Source: Streptomyces sp. DH-12 (GTDB taxonomy: Bacteria; Actinomycetota; Actinomycetes; Streptomycetales; Streptomycetaceae). Taken from it: a stretch of DNA of 64,000 bases. This document shows positions 9,528-17,290 of this stretch, one piece after another. The stretch's first letter is position 1. Each line of letters opens with the position of its first letter. The notes below the pieces were generated by a model. That model searched no databases. It had not been told where the DNA came from and saw only the letters and a program-made list of their open reading frames with translations. The stretch covers positions 6,044,001 through 6,108,000 of the forward strand of contig NZ_PPFB01000001.1 of assembly GCF_002899455.1 (NCBI RefSeq), given 5' to 3'. The translations under genes were made by a program, and so were the position numbers.

Positions 9528-9746
9528 ATGGCGACCAAGGACACCGGCGGCGGACAGCAGAAGGCCACGCGGTCCACCGAGGAGGTCGAGGAGCAGGCGG
9601 CAGAGACGCAGGCTTCGGAGGACCTCAAGGAGCGTCACGAGAAGCTCAGCGACGACGTGGACGACGTCCTGGACGAGATCGACGACGTGCTCGAGGCCAA
9701 TGCCGAGGACTTCGTGCGGTCCTTCGTGCAGAAGGGCGGCGAGTAG
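9528..9746 (+). CDS. pup: Prokaryotic ubiquitin-like protein Pup
   Basis: A 72-aa disordered protein tag joined by its C-terminal Glu side chain to lysines of proteins destined for the proteasome. Its middle (LKERHEKLSDDVDDVLDEID) is the acidic helix that pairs with the Mpa coiled coil. It ends KGGE and stop, so the ligatable glutamate is encoded directly rather than made from Gln by Dop. The ATG at 9528 follows GGGGTGAGGGTG. It is under 100 residues and easily missed. It sits between dop and prcB. Confidence 0.97.
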   Translation: MATKDTGGGQQKATRSTEEVEEQAAETQASEDLKERHEKLSDDVDDVLDEIDDVLEANAEDFVRSFVQKGGE

Positions 9747-9901
9747 CCTCACCGGCTTCGCCGGTCCGGCAGTCACGGCGGTGGTGGGCGAGCGGTGAGG
9801 AGAGGGCGCTGTCCGCGGCCGGCCCCGATGGGCCGCCGCGGGCGGCGTCCGCTCGGCTCCGGAGCGCGCGGCCGGCCGTTCCAGATGCTGTTGTCGGAAA
9901 T

Positions 9902-10078
9902 GTGGATCATTGCTGTGGGGCGGGTAGGGTCCGTGGCGTAATGTGCTTCAACTGCAATTCGGCCATCGGCAAGTTGGGAGATGATCCCGACGCTGTTCGT
10001 CGGGCAGCTGCCTACCTGGAAGGAACTTCGTGGAAGCCAACACTCCTGGCACCGGGCGTCTGCCGGCTGCCTTCCTGA
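9902..10078 (+). pseudogene. Endonuclease VII-like gene remnant overlapping prcB
   Basis: Reading from GTG 9902 gives 58 residues: VDHCCGAGRVRGVMCFNCNS, then AIGKLGDDPDAVRRAAAYLE and a C-terminal tail to a TGA at 10076. This is the C-terminal half of the recombination endonuclease VII (T4 gp49-like, HNH/zinc) family, whose normal core reads roughly VDHxHxTGxVRGxLCxxCN. The N-terminal zinc half is missing: only 155 nt separate it from pup and no matching CxxC segment is seen in any frame. The catalytic-site His is changed (DHCC). Codon use is AT-richer than its neighbours. The 3' end overlaps prcB by 49 nt in another frame. It could still be expressed as a small protein. Confidence 0.7.
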
Positions 10079-10875
10079 CGCCGGGCTCCTCCTCCTTCAT
10101 GGACTTCCTCTCCGAGCACCAGCCGGAGCTGCTGCCGGGAAAGAGGACGTTGCCGCCCGTACAGGGCGTGATCGAGGCGCCGCACGGCACGACCATCGTC
10201 GCCGTCACCTTCCCCGGCGGTGTGGTCCTCGCCGGTGACCGGCGGGCCACCATGGGGAACGTCATCGCGCAGCGGGACATCGAGAAGGTGTTCCCGGCCG
10301 ACGAGTACTCGGCGGTCGGCATCGCCGGCACGGCGGGCCTGGCCGTGGAGATGGTCAAGCTGTTCCAGCTCGAGCTCGAGCACTTCGAGAAGGTCGAGGG
10401 CGAGCAGCTGTCGCTGGAGGGCAAGGCGAACCGGCTGTCGACGATGATCCGCTCGAACCTGGGCATGGCCATGCAGGGCCTGGCCGTGGTGCCTCTCTTC
10501 GCCGGGTACGACGTGGACCGCGAGAAAGGGCGGATCTTCTCCTACGACGTCACCGGCGGGCGGTCCGAGGAGCACGGGTACGCCGCCACCGGATCCGGAT
10601 CGATCTTCGCGCGTGGTGCGATGAAGAAGCTGTTCCGGGAGGATCTGAGTGAGGCCGAGGCCACCACGCTGGTGGTGCAGGCGCTCTACGACGCGGCAGA
10701 CGACGACTCGGCGACCGGCGGTCCCGATGTCGCCCGCCGGATCTATCCGATCGTCACCGTGATCACCGAGGACGGTTACCGCCGGCTCTCCGAGGACGAG
10801 GCGTCCGACATCGCCCGGTCCGTGCTGGAGCGCAGGCTGGAGCGGCCGGACGGTCCGCGGGCCTCGTTGCTGTAG
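10030..10875 (+). CDS. prcB: 20S proteasome beta subunit PrcB
   Basis: A 281-aa catalytic beta subunit. A 53-residue propeptide precedes the mature N-terminus at Thr54 (EAPHG before TTIVAV), the N-terminal nucleophile freed by autocleavage. The rest shows the Ntn-hydrolase fold with VVLAGDRRAT and GSGSIFARG. The start is GTG with AAGGAAC just upstream. It is followed 71 nt later by prcA. Its first 49 nt are shared with the endonuclease VII remnant in another frame, so translation may be coupled to it. Confidence 0.97.
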   Translation: MEANTPGTGRLPAAFLTPGSSSFMDFLSEHQPELLPGKRTLPPVQGVIEAPHGTTIVAVTFPGGVVLAGDRRATMGNVIAQRDIEKVFPADEYSAVGIAGTAGLAVEMVKLFQLELEHFEKVEGEQLSLEGKANRLSTMIRSNLGMAMQGLAVVPLFAGYDVDREKGRIFSYDVTGGRSEEHGYAATGSGSIFARGAMKKLFREDLSEAEATTLVVQALYDAADDDSATGGPDVARRIYPIVTVITEDGYRRLSEDEASDIARSVLERRLERPDGPRASLL

Positions 10876-10946
10876 TGCGTGCGGGCCGGATGGTCCGGTT
10901 GGTTCAGGGTGGTCCAGTGACTTCGACAGAAAGGGACGGGTAACCG

Positions 10947-11681
10947 GTGTCGACGCCGTTCTATGTCTCACCTCAGCAGGCGATGGCCGACCGGGCGGAG
11001 TACGCCCGCAAGGGCATCGCCCGTGGCCGCAGCCTGGTCGTGCTGCAGTACGCCGACGGGATCGTGTTCGTCGGCGAGAACCCGTCCCGCGCGCTGCACA
11101 AGTTCAGCGAGATCTACGACCGGATCGGGTTCGCCGCCGCCGGCAAGTACAACGAGTACGAGAATCTGCGGATCGGCGGTGTGCGGTACGCCGATCTGCG
11201 GGGCTACACCTATGACCGGAACGACGTGACCGCGCGGGGTCTGGCGAACGTGTACGCCCAGACGCTCGGCACGATCTTCTCCAGCGTGGGGGAGAAGCCG
11301 TACGAGGTGGAGCTGGTGGTGGCCGAGGTCGGGGAGACCCCGGAGCACGACCAGATCTACCGGCTGCCGCACGACGGGTCGATCGTGGACGAGCACGGCT
11401 CGGTGGCGGTGGGGGGCAACGCGGAGCAGATCAGCGGGTACCTCGACCAGCGGCACCGGGACGGGATGACGCTGGCGGAGGCGCTGAAGCTGGCGGTTCA
11501 GGCGTTGTCGCGGGACACCAACGGCAGTGAGCGGGAGATCCCCGCGGAGCGGCTGGAGGTGGCGGTGCTGGACCGGACGCGGCCGCAGAAGCGGAAGTTC
11601 AAGCGGATCGAGGGGCGGCAGTTGGTGCGTCTTCTGGAGGCGGGCGCGGAGGGGACGGCCTCCGGCGGGGACGAGGAGTAG
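10947..11681 (+). CDS. prcA: 20S proteasome alpha subunit PrcA
   Basis: A 244-aa non-catalytic subunit forming the outer heptameric rings that gate the chamber and dock Mpa. The N-terminus (STPFYVSPQQAMADRAEYAR) is the gating segment with the alpha-type helix H0. There is no N-terminal Thr nucleophile. The C-terminal 30 residues are acidic and Gly-rich. The start is GTG with AAGGGACGGG upstream. It closes the dop-pup-prcBA transcription unit; the gene after it is convergent. Confidence 0.97.
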   Translation: MSTPFYVSPQQAMADRAEYARKGIARGRSLVVLQYADGIVFVGENPSRALHKFSEIYDRIGFAAAGKYNEYENLRIGGVRYADLRGYTYDRNDVTARGLANVYAQTLGTIFSSVGEKPYEVELVVAEVGETPEHDQIYRLPHDGSIVDEHGSVAVGGNAEQISGYLDQRHRDGMTLAEALKLAVQALSRDTNGSEREIPAERLEVAVLDRTRPQKRKFKRIEGRQLVRLLEAGAEGTASGGDEE

Positions 11682-11710
11682 TCCGCGTCGGCGGATGCGG
11701 GTGCGGATGC

Positions 11711-11786
11711 CTGCGGCGCGGAGCTTCTGTCCGGCGGGGGGCTGAGGTCTGACGTCTGCGGCGCAGGGGTCTGTCCGGTGGGGGCT
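11711..11786. repeat. Imperfect direct repeat downstream of prcA
   Basis: Two copies of about 31-33 bp (11711-11743 and 11756-11786) share CTGCGGCGC and CTGTCCGG cores and lie 13 nt apart in the 189-bp gap between the convergent prcA and lacI-type genes. No gene or clear terminator is seen in this gap. Confidence 0.5.
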
Positions 11787-11870
11787 GGTGCAGCGCCCAC
11801 GGTGGGCGGGCGCGGCGGCGCCTCGCTGGTGCCGGGTTGCGCCACCCCCTCCCGCACCCGCGCCCGTGGT

Positions 11871-12872
11871 TCACGGCACCCGGGTCGTCGAGCCCCGGAC
11901 CTCCAGGTGGACCGGGATGTCCGTGCCGGAGGGCCGCTCGCCCTCCAGGACGGCCAGCAGCGCCTGCATACCCCGTTCGCCGAAGAGTTCCGCGTCCAGA
12001 CGGACGGTCGTCAGCTCCGGGTCGATGGCCGTGGCCAGGGCCAGGTCGTCCATGCCCGTGACCGAAAGGTCCGCCGGGACGCGCAGTCCCAGACGGCGGG
12101 CGGCCTTGTACGTGCCCGCAGCGAGCTGGTCGTCGTCGCAGACGACCGCTGTCGGCCGGTCTCCGGCAGCCAGTGCGGCCCCGGCGGCGGCCTCCGCCCC
12201 CTTGATGGAGATCGGTGAGCGGGCCGTCCGCAGAGATGTACCGGGCACCTGCCGCAGCCGTGCCTCCAGCTCCCGCGCGCGGACCTCGAAGGTCCAGGAC
12301 GGTACGTCCGCCCCCAGGTGCAGGAAGTGGCGGTGGCCCAGGCCGAGCAGGTGCTCCGTGATCTGCTGGACGCCGTCGGCGATGTCCAGGTTCACCGTGG
12401 TCCCGCCGGCGGAGGGGTCGCTGTCCAGCATGACGAGCGGCAGCTGGTCGCCGCGGATGGCGGTCAGGGCCTCCGCCGCCATGGAGGAGGCGATGACGCC
12501 GTCCAGCGCGGCTTGGGCGCTGGCGAACGGGTCGCGGGCCGGGCCGATGCCCTCGGGGGAGGGGTAGAGGACCACGCCGAAGCCGTGCCGGGAGGCCACC
12601 CGCGCCGCGCCGGTGTAGACGCCCGCGAAGAACTCCGTGGTCAGGGCGGGCACGACCAGCAGCACCGTACGCGTGCGGCCCAGCCGTAGATTGCGGGCCG
12701 CGAGGTTGGGGCGGTAGCCGAGGGCGCGGGCGGCCTCGCGGACGCGTTCCGCCGTGGCCTCGGAGACCCGGCCGCGCCACTTGTCGCCCAGGACCAGGGA
12801 CACCGCGGCCTGGGAGACGCCTGCTTCCCGGGCGACGTCCCGGCTCGTGGGGCGGACGCTGGCTCTGGGCAC
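11871..12872 (-). CDS. LacI-family transcriptional regulator
   Basis: A 333-aa repressor-type protein. The N-terminal helix-turn-helix (SRDVAREAGVSQAAVSLVLG) and hinge (RPNLAARNLRLGRT) precede a periplasmic-binding-protein-like effector domain (about 65-333). The start is GTG with AAGGAG upstream. It is divergent from the MFS gene, with a palindromic site between them (12912-12938) that is the natural operator. Family members sense sugars or other small metabolites; the ligand cannot be told. The pair separates prcA from pafA but has no obvious link to protein turnover. Confidence 0.93.
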   Translation of the reverse strand: MPRASVRPTSRDVAREAGVSQAAVSLVLGDKWRGRVSEATAERVREAARALGYRPNLAARNLRLGRTRTVLLVVPALTTEFFAGVYTGAARVASRHGFGVVLYPSPEGIGPARDPFASAQAALDGVIASSMAAEALTAIRGDQLPLVMLDSDPSAGGTTVNLDIADGVQQITEHLLGLGHRHFLHLGADVPSWTFEVRARELEARLRQVPGTSLRTARSPISIKGAEAAAGAALAAGDRPTAVVCDDDQLAAGTYKAARRLGLRVPADLSVTGMDDLALATAIDPELTTVRLDAELFGERGMQALLAVLEGERPSGTDIPVHLEVRGSTTRVP

Positions 12873-12911
12873 CGTCGCTCCTTCGTCTGGACCGGTGAAC
12901 AGCGGTCATGG

Positions 12912-12938
12912 TACGTATAGAGAGCCTAGTTATACGTA
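12912..12938. promoter_or_regulatory. Operator between the LacI-type regulator and the MFS gene
   Basis: An inverted repeat TACGTATA, 11 nt, TATACGTA; each arm itself contains TACGTA. It is strikingly AT-rich for this sequence and overlaps likely -10 boxes in both directions (TATACG rightward, TAGGCT leftward). It is the best candidate binding site for the LacI-family protein, which would control itself and the transporter. Confidence 0.7.
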
Positions 12939-12960
12939 ACACTTCCACGGGAGGGCCGGT

Positions 12961-14220
12961 ATGGCGACGGGATACCTGGAGATTCTCCGGGCGCGGCACG
13001 CCGCCCGGCTGCTCGTGGGCACGCTGGTGGGGCGGCTCCCCAACGCGACCGCCCCGATCGCCATCGTGCTGTTCGTGCGCGCCGAGGGCGGGTCGTACAG
13101 CCTGGCCGGCGTGCTCGCCGCGGTGTACGGCGTGGCCAACGCGGTGGGGCAGCCGGTGCTCGGGCGGCTGGTCGACCTGAAGGGCCAGCCCCGGGTGCAG
13201 TTGCCGGCGGCGCTGCTGTCCGCGGTGGCGATGGGCGTGTTCGCCTTCGTGGGGACCGGCCCGCTGGTCGTGGCGTACGGCGCCGTCGCGCTGGCGGGGC
13301 TGTTCACGCCGCCGCTGGAGGGCGGGCTGCGGGCGCTGTGGTCCTCGGTGCTCCCCAGGGAGGAGCACGTGCACCGGGCGTACGCCCTGGACGCCGTGGC
13401 CCAGGAGGTGATGTTCACCGTCGGGCCGCTGCTCGTGACGGTGTGCGTCTCCCTGTGGTCGGCCCAGGCCGCGCTGCTCGTGCTGAACGTCATCGGGGTG
13501 CTGGGGGCCCTGTCCGTGGTCGTCTCGCCGCCCTCGCGGGCCTGGCGGTCCGCGCCGCGTGAGGCGCACTGGCTGGGGGCGCTGCGGTCGCCGGGGCTCA
13601 TCGCGCTGCTCGGGGCCTTCCTGACCGTCGGGATGGCGATGGGGTCCATCACGGTCGCCGCCGTGACGTACGCCGACGATCACGGCGGCGACACCGTCTA
13701 CGGCTGGCTGATGGCGGCGCTCGGGCTCGGCGCGCTGATCGGCGGCATGGCGTACGGGGCGCGGCAGTGGGCCGGGGAGCCCGCGCGGCGGCTCCAGGTG
13801 ATCGTGGCGCTGCTGGCCCTCTGCTACCTGCCGCTGATGCTGAGGCCGGCCCCGGTGGCCATGACGCTGCTCGCCGCGGTCGCCGGTCTCTTCCTGGCCC
13901 CGGCCATCGCCTGTGCGTTCGTCCTGGTGGACCGGCACGCCCCGCGCGGGACGGTCACCGAGGCGTTCTCCTGGCTGGTGACCACGTTCACCGTCGGCGC
14001 GTCGTTCGGGACCGGTGTGACCGGTCCGGTGGTCGAGGCGGGCGGGGCGCTGTGGGGATTCGCCGTACCGGGGGCCGCGGGCGGCGTGTCGCTGCTGGTT
14101 TTGATCGCCACCGGACGGGTATTGGCGGTTCCGGCCAGGACGGCGGTTGTCGCGGCCGGTTCGGAAAATGATCCGAACCGTGCCGTCGATCCCCGTTTCA
14201 GCTCGAAGGATCGGGCGTAA
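12961..14220 (+). CDS. Major facilitator superfamily transporter
   Basis: A 419-aa membrane protein with about 12 hydrophobic helices and MFS loop motifs such as GQPVLGRLVDLKGQPR after helix 2. The hydrophilic last 30 residues are cytoplasmic. It resembles drug/sugar efflux-type MFS proteins; the substrate is unknown. The ATG start is preceded by GGGAGG. It is paired with the divergent LacI-type gene and stops 9 nt before pafA, so pafA may be read through from its promoter. Confidence 0.9.
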   Translation: MATGYLEILRARHAARLLVGTLVGRLPNATAPIAIVLFVRAEGGSYSLAGVLAAVYGVANAVGQPVLGRLVDLKGQPRVQLPAALLSAVAMGVFAFVGTGPLVVAYGAVALAGLFTPPLEGGLRALWSSVLPREEHVHRAYALDAVAQEVMFTVGPLLVTVCVSLWSAQAALLVLNVIGVLGALSVVVSPPSRAWRSAPREAHWLGALRSPGLIALLGAFLTVGMAMGSITVAAVTYADDHGGDTVYGWLMAALGLGALIGGMAYGARQWAGEPARRLQVIVALLALCYLPLMLRPAPVAMTLLAAVAGLFLAPAIACAFVLVDRHAPRGTVTEAFSWLVTTFTVGASFGTGVTGPVVEAGGALWGFAVPGAAGGVSLLVLIATGRVLAVPARTAVVAAGSENDPNRAVDPRFSSKDRA

Positions 14221-14229
14221 TGTTCCCTC

Positions 14230-15591
14230 ATGGACCGCCGCATTTTCGGGCTGGAGAACGAGTACGGCGTCACGTGCACGTTCAGGGGACAGCGCCGCCT
14301 GTCGCCTGACGAGGTGGCGCGGTACCTTTTCCGCCGTGTCGTGTCATGGGGCCGAAGCAGCAACGTCTTTCTGCGGAACGGCGCCCGCCTCTATCTCGAC
14401 GTGGGGTCACATCCGGAATACGCAACGCCGGAATGTGACGACGTGACCGAGCTGGTCACCCACGACAAGGCCGGCGAGCGCATTCTCGAAGGACTCCTGG
14501 TGGACGCCGAACGACGCCTGCACGAGGAGGGAATCGCGGGCGACGTCTACCTCTTCAAGAACAACACCGACTCGGCGGGCAACTCCTACGGGTGCCACGA
14601 GAACTACCTCGTCGCCCGGCACGGGGAGTTCTCCCGGCTCGCGGACATCCTCATCCCGTTCCTGGTGACGAGGCAGCTGCTGTGCGGAGCCGGCAAGGTG
14701 CTGCAGACGCCGCGGGGCGCCGTCTACTGCGTCAGCCAGCGCGCCGAGCACATCTGGGAGGGCGTCTCCTCGGCGACGACCCGCTCCCGGCCGATCATCA
14801 ACACGCGCGACGAACCGCACGCGGACGCCGAGCGCTACCGCCGGCTGCACGTCATCGTCGGCGACTCGAACATGTCCGAGACGACCATGCTGCTCAAGGT
14901 CGGCGCCACCGACCTGGTGCTGCGCATGATCGAGGCGGGCACCGTCATGCGCGACCTCACCCTGGAGAACCCGATCCGGGCGATCCGCGAGGTCAGCCAC
15001 GACATCACGGGGCGCCGCAAGGTGCGCCTGGCCAGCGGACGGGAGGCGTCCGCGCTGGAGGTGCAGCGCGAGTACTACGAGAAGGCGCTGGACTTCTGCG
15101 AGCGCCGCGGCATCCGCACCGGCACCGTCGACCAGGTGCTGGAGCTGTGGGGCCGCACACTGGACGCGATCGAGTCCGAGGACCTCGACCGCATCGGCAC
15201 CGAGATCGACTGGGTCATGAAGTACAAGCTGCTCGAGCGCTACCGCGCCAAGCACAACATGACCATGTCGCACCCGCGGGTCGCGCAGATAGACCTCGCG
15301 TACCACGACATCCACCGCCGTCGTGGCCTGTACTACCTGCTCGAGAAGAAGGGACAGGCCGCCCGGATCTGCAACGACCTGAAGATCTTCGAGGGCAAGT
15401 CCGTGCCGCCGCAGACCACTCGGGCCCGGCTGCGCGGCGACTTCATCCGGCGTGCCCAGGAGCAGCGGCGGGACTTCACCGTCGACTGGGTGCACCTCAA
15501 GCTCAACGACCAGGCCCAGCGCACCGTGTTGTGCAAGGACCCGTTCCGTTCGGTGGACGAGCGGGTGGAGAAGCTGATCGCCGGCATGTGA
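14230..15591 (+). CDS. pafA: Pup--protein ligase PafA
   Basis: A 453-aa ligase that phosphorylates the C-terminal Glu of Pup with ATP and joins it to substrate lysines. Seen: E9 in GLENEYG, catalytic D57 in LYLDVGSHPEY, and the conserved PIINTRDEPHADAE block. It lacks the N-terminal Dop loop, which separates it from Dop. The ATG at 14230 has no strong ribosome-binding site and lies 9 nt after the MFS stop, suggesting translational coupling. It is unusual that the ligase gene is downstream of an unrelated transporter rather than directly after prcA, though this order is shared by S. coelicolor as I recall. Confidence 0.97.
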   Translation: MDRRIFGLENEYGVTCTFRGQRRLSPDEVARYLFRRVVSWGRSSNVFLRNGARLYLDVGSHPEYATPECDDVTELVTHDKAGERILEGLLVDAERRLHEEGIAGDVYLFKNNTDSAGNSYGCHENYLVARHGEFSRLADILIPFLVTRQLLCGAGKVLQTPRGAVYCVSQRAEHIWEGVSSATTRSRPIINTRDEPHADAERYRRLHVIVGDSNMSETTMLLKVGATDLVLRMIEAGTVMRDLTLENPIRAIREVSHDITGRRKVRLASGREASALEVQREYYEKALDFCERRGIRTGTVDQVLELWGRTLDAIESEDLDRIGTEIDWVMKYKLLERYRAKHNMTMSHPRVAQIDLAYHDIHRRRGLYYLLEKKGQAARICNDLKIFEGKSVPPQTTRARLRGDFIRRAQEQRRDFTVDWVHLKLNDQAQRTVLCKDPFRSVDERVEKLIAGM

Positions 15592-15637
15592 GAGGACGTG
15601 TCCCCCGGGAGTCGACGAAACACCCGGAACGTCACAC

Positions 15638-15667
15638 GGGCGCCGTACGTTACACCGTGCGGCGCCC
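15638..15667. terminator. Hairpin between pafA and the FKBP lipoprotein gene
   Basis: An 8-bp GGGCGCCG/CGGCGCCC stem with a 14-nt loop, followed by TTCTC, 47 nt after the pafA stop. It is a likely terminator for pafA. Confidence 0.6.
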
Positions 15668-15730
15668 TTCTCACGCCGTAGAGTTGCGCGGACGCCACCC
15701 CACAAGATCGACGATTACGAGGCCCCCACC

Positions 15731-16732
15731 GTGCGCCGACGCTCACTTCTCATCGCCGTCCCCGCTGGACTGGCCACCCTCGCCGCGTGCGGCGACGACA
15801 AGTCCGACTCCGGCAAGGCCAGCGAGACGGCCTCACCCTCGGAGCCCGAGACGTCGGCGGCGCCGTCGCCGAAGATCGTCGAGGGCCCGCTGCCGGCGAT
15901 CACGGCCGGGACCGGGTTCGGCGAGAAGCCGACCGTCGCCAAGGGCAGCGGCGACCCCTCCGAGGATCTCGCGGTGAAGACGGTCATCGCGGGCGGCGGC
16001 CGCACGATCGCCGAGAACGACTTCGTCGTGGCCCACTACCTGGGCCAGGTGTGGAGCACCGCGAAGGTGTTCGACAACTCGTACGACCGCAAGGAGCCGC
16101 TGGCCATCCAGCTCGCCCAGGGCACGATCATCGACGGCTGGCGCTACGGGCTGGTCGGCAGGAAGGCCGGCAGCCGCGTCCAGATGGCCATCCCGCCCAC
16201 CTGGGGCTACGGCGAGCAGGGCAACGAGCAGGCGGGCATCAAGGGCACCGACACGCTGGTGTTCGTGATCGACGTGCAGGACACGTTCAACGCCAGGAGC
16301 TCCGCCAAGGGCGCCGACGTCGCCCAGGACGACGTCGGCCTGCCGAAGGTCGGCACCAACACCGACGGCAAGGCCCCCTCCATCGAGGTGCCCGACTCCG
16401 ACGCGCCGAAGAAGCTCGTGGCGAACTACGTCATCGAGGGCGACGGCGAGAAGGTCGGCGCCGAGGACAGCGTCCTGGTGCAGTACAAGGGCGTGCTGTG
16501 GGACGGCGGCAAGGAGTTCGACTCCACGTACGGCCGCGGCCAGCTGACGTCCTTCTCGCTCCAGCAGGTCGTCAAGGGCTGGGCGCAGGGCCTGACGGGC
16601 AAGAAGGTCGGCAGCCGCGTCCTCATCGTCATCCCGCCGGAGCTGGGCTACGGCGACAACCCGCCGCAGGGCAGCGAGATCAAGAAGGACTCCACGCTGG
16701 TCTTCTCCGTGGACGTTCTCGCGAAGCTGTGA
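15731..16732 (+). CDS. Tandem-FKBP lipoprotein peptidyl-prolyl isomerase
   Basis: A 333-aa exported protein. A short N-terminus with RRR, a hydrophobic stretch and lipobox LAAC (Cys20) mark a lipoprotein, which is expected on the outer face of the membrane. Two FKBP domains follow, about 85-185 and 220-333, each with VVAHYLGQ- or VLVQYKGV-type strands and the closing PPxxGYG motif. It probably helps fold exported proteins by cis-trans proline isomerisation. The start is GTG with a weak ribosome-binding site. The single-domain FKBP gene follows 63 nt downstream. Confidence 0.93.
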   Translation: MRRRSLLIAVPAGLATLAACGDDKSDSGKASETASPSEPETSAAPSPKIVEGPLPAITAGTGFGEKPTVAKGSGDPSEDLAVKTVIAGGGRTIAENDFVVAHYLGQVWSTAKVFDNSYDRKEPLAIQLAQGTIIDGWRYGLVGRKAGSRVQMAIPPTWGYGEQGNEQAGIKGTDTLVFVIDVQDTFNARSSAKGADVAQDDVGLPKVGTNTDGKAPSIEVPDSDAPKKLVANYVIEGDGEKVGAEDSVLVQYKGVLWDGGKEFDSTYGRGQLTSFSLQQVVKGWAQGLTGKKVGSRVLIVIPPELGYGDNPPQGSEIKKDSTLVFSVDVLAKL

Positions 16733-16795
16733 CCCCCGCCGGGATGTAAGACTGTGCGTGTTCGCCTTTCCGCAGACAAGCAGGAGCATGAAGAC

Positions 16796-17167
16796 GTGAG
16801 CATCGACAAGCCCGAGATCGACTTCCCGGGCGGCGAGCCCCCGGCGGACCTCGAGATCAAGGACATCTGGGAGGGCGACGGCGAGGTGGCGAAGGCGGGT
16901 CAGACCGTCACCGTCCACTACGTGGGCGTCGCCTTCAGCACCGGCGAGGAGTTCGACGCCAGCTGGAACCGTGGCACCCCCTTCCGGTTCCCGCTGGGCG
17001 GCGGCCGGGTCATCAAGGGCTGGGACCAGGGCGTGCAGGGCATGAAGGTCGGCGGCCGCCGCCAGCTGACCATCCCGGCCCACCTCGCCTACGGCAACCA
17101 GAGCCCCACCCCGGCGATCAAGCCCGGTGAGACCCTGATCTTCGTGGTCGACCTGCTCGGCGTCTGA
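16796..17167 (+). CDS. FKBP-type peptidyl-prolyl isomerase
   Basis: A 123-aa cytosolic single-domain FKBP12-like enzyme. VTVHYVGV, FPLGGGRVIKGWDQG and IPAHLAYGNQ carry the usual active-site aromatic and hydrophobic residues. The GTG at 16796, 9 nt after AGGAG, gives the usual start SIDKPEIDFPGG; an in-frame ATG at 16754 would add residues without family support. It lies downstream of the lipoprotein FKBP and before a strong terminator. Confidence 0.94.
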   Translation: MSIDKPEIDFPGGEPPADLEIKDIWEGDGEVAKAGQTVTVHYVGVAFSTGEEFDASWNRGTPFRFPLGGGRVIKGWDQGVQGMKVGGRRQLTIPAHLAYGNQSPTPAIKPGETLIFVVDLLGV

Positions 17168-17185
17168 TCCGACCGGAGTCGATCG

Positions 17186-17225
17186 CCGAGGGCCCGTGCC
17201 TGTCCGGGCGCGGGCCCTCGGCTTT
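17186..17225 (+). terminator. Terminator after the FKBP genes
   Basis: An 11-bp stem (17186-17196 with 17211-17221), a 14-nt loop, then CTTTC. It separates the FKBP pair from pafBC. Confidence 0.88.
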
Positions 17226-17290
17226 CACCACGCCACCCCGGGGCGGTACGGTCATCGGTCGTAAGCACCATAGGGAGGCGAAGCGCGTCG

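Noticed and set aside
9925..9930. TAGGGT as a -10 box for prcB
   Set aside because: It falls inside the endonuclease VII remnant and has no -35 partner at a workable distance; prcB is more likely transcribed with dop-pup.
12930..13652. Minus-strand frames opposite the MFS gene and similar long reverse frames elsewhere (e.g. 58913-62284)
   Set aside because: Typical antisense shadows of high-GC genes; products are low-complexity and lack domains.
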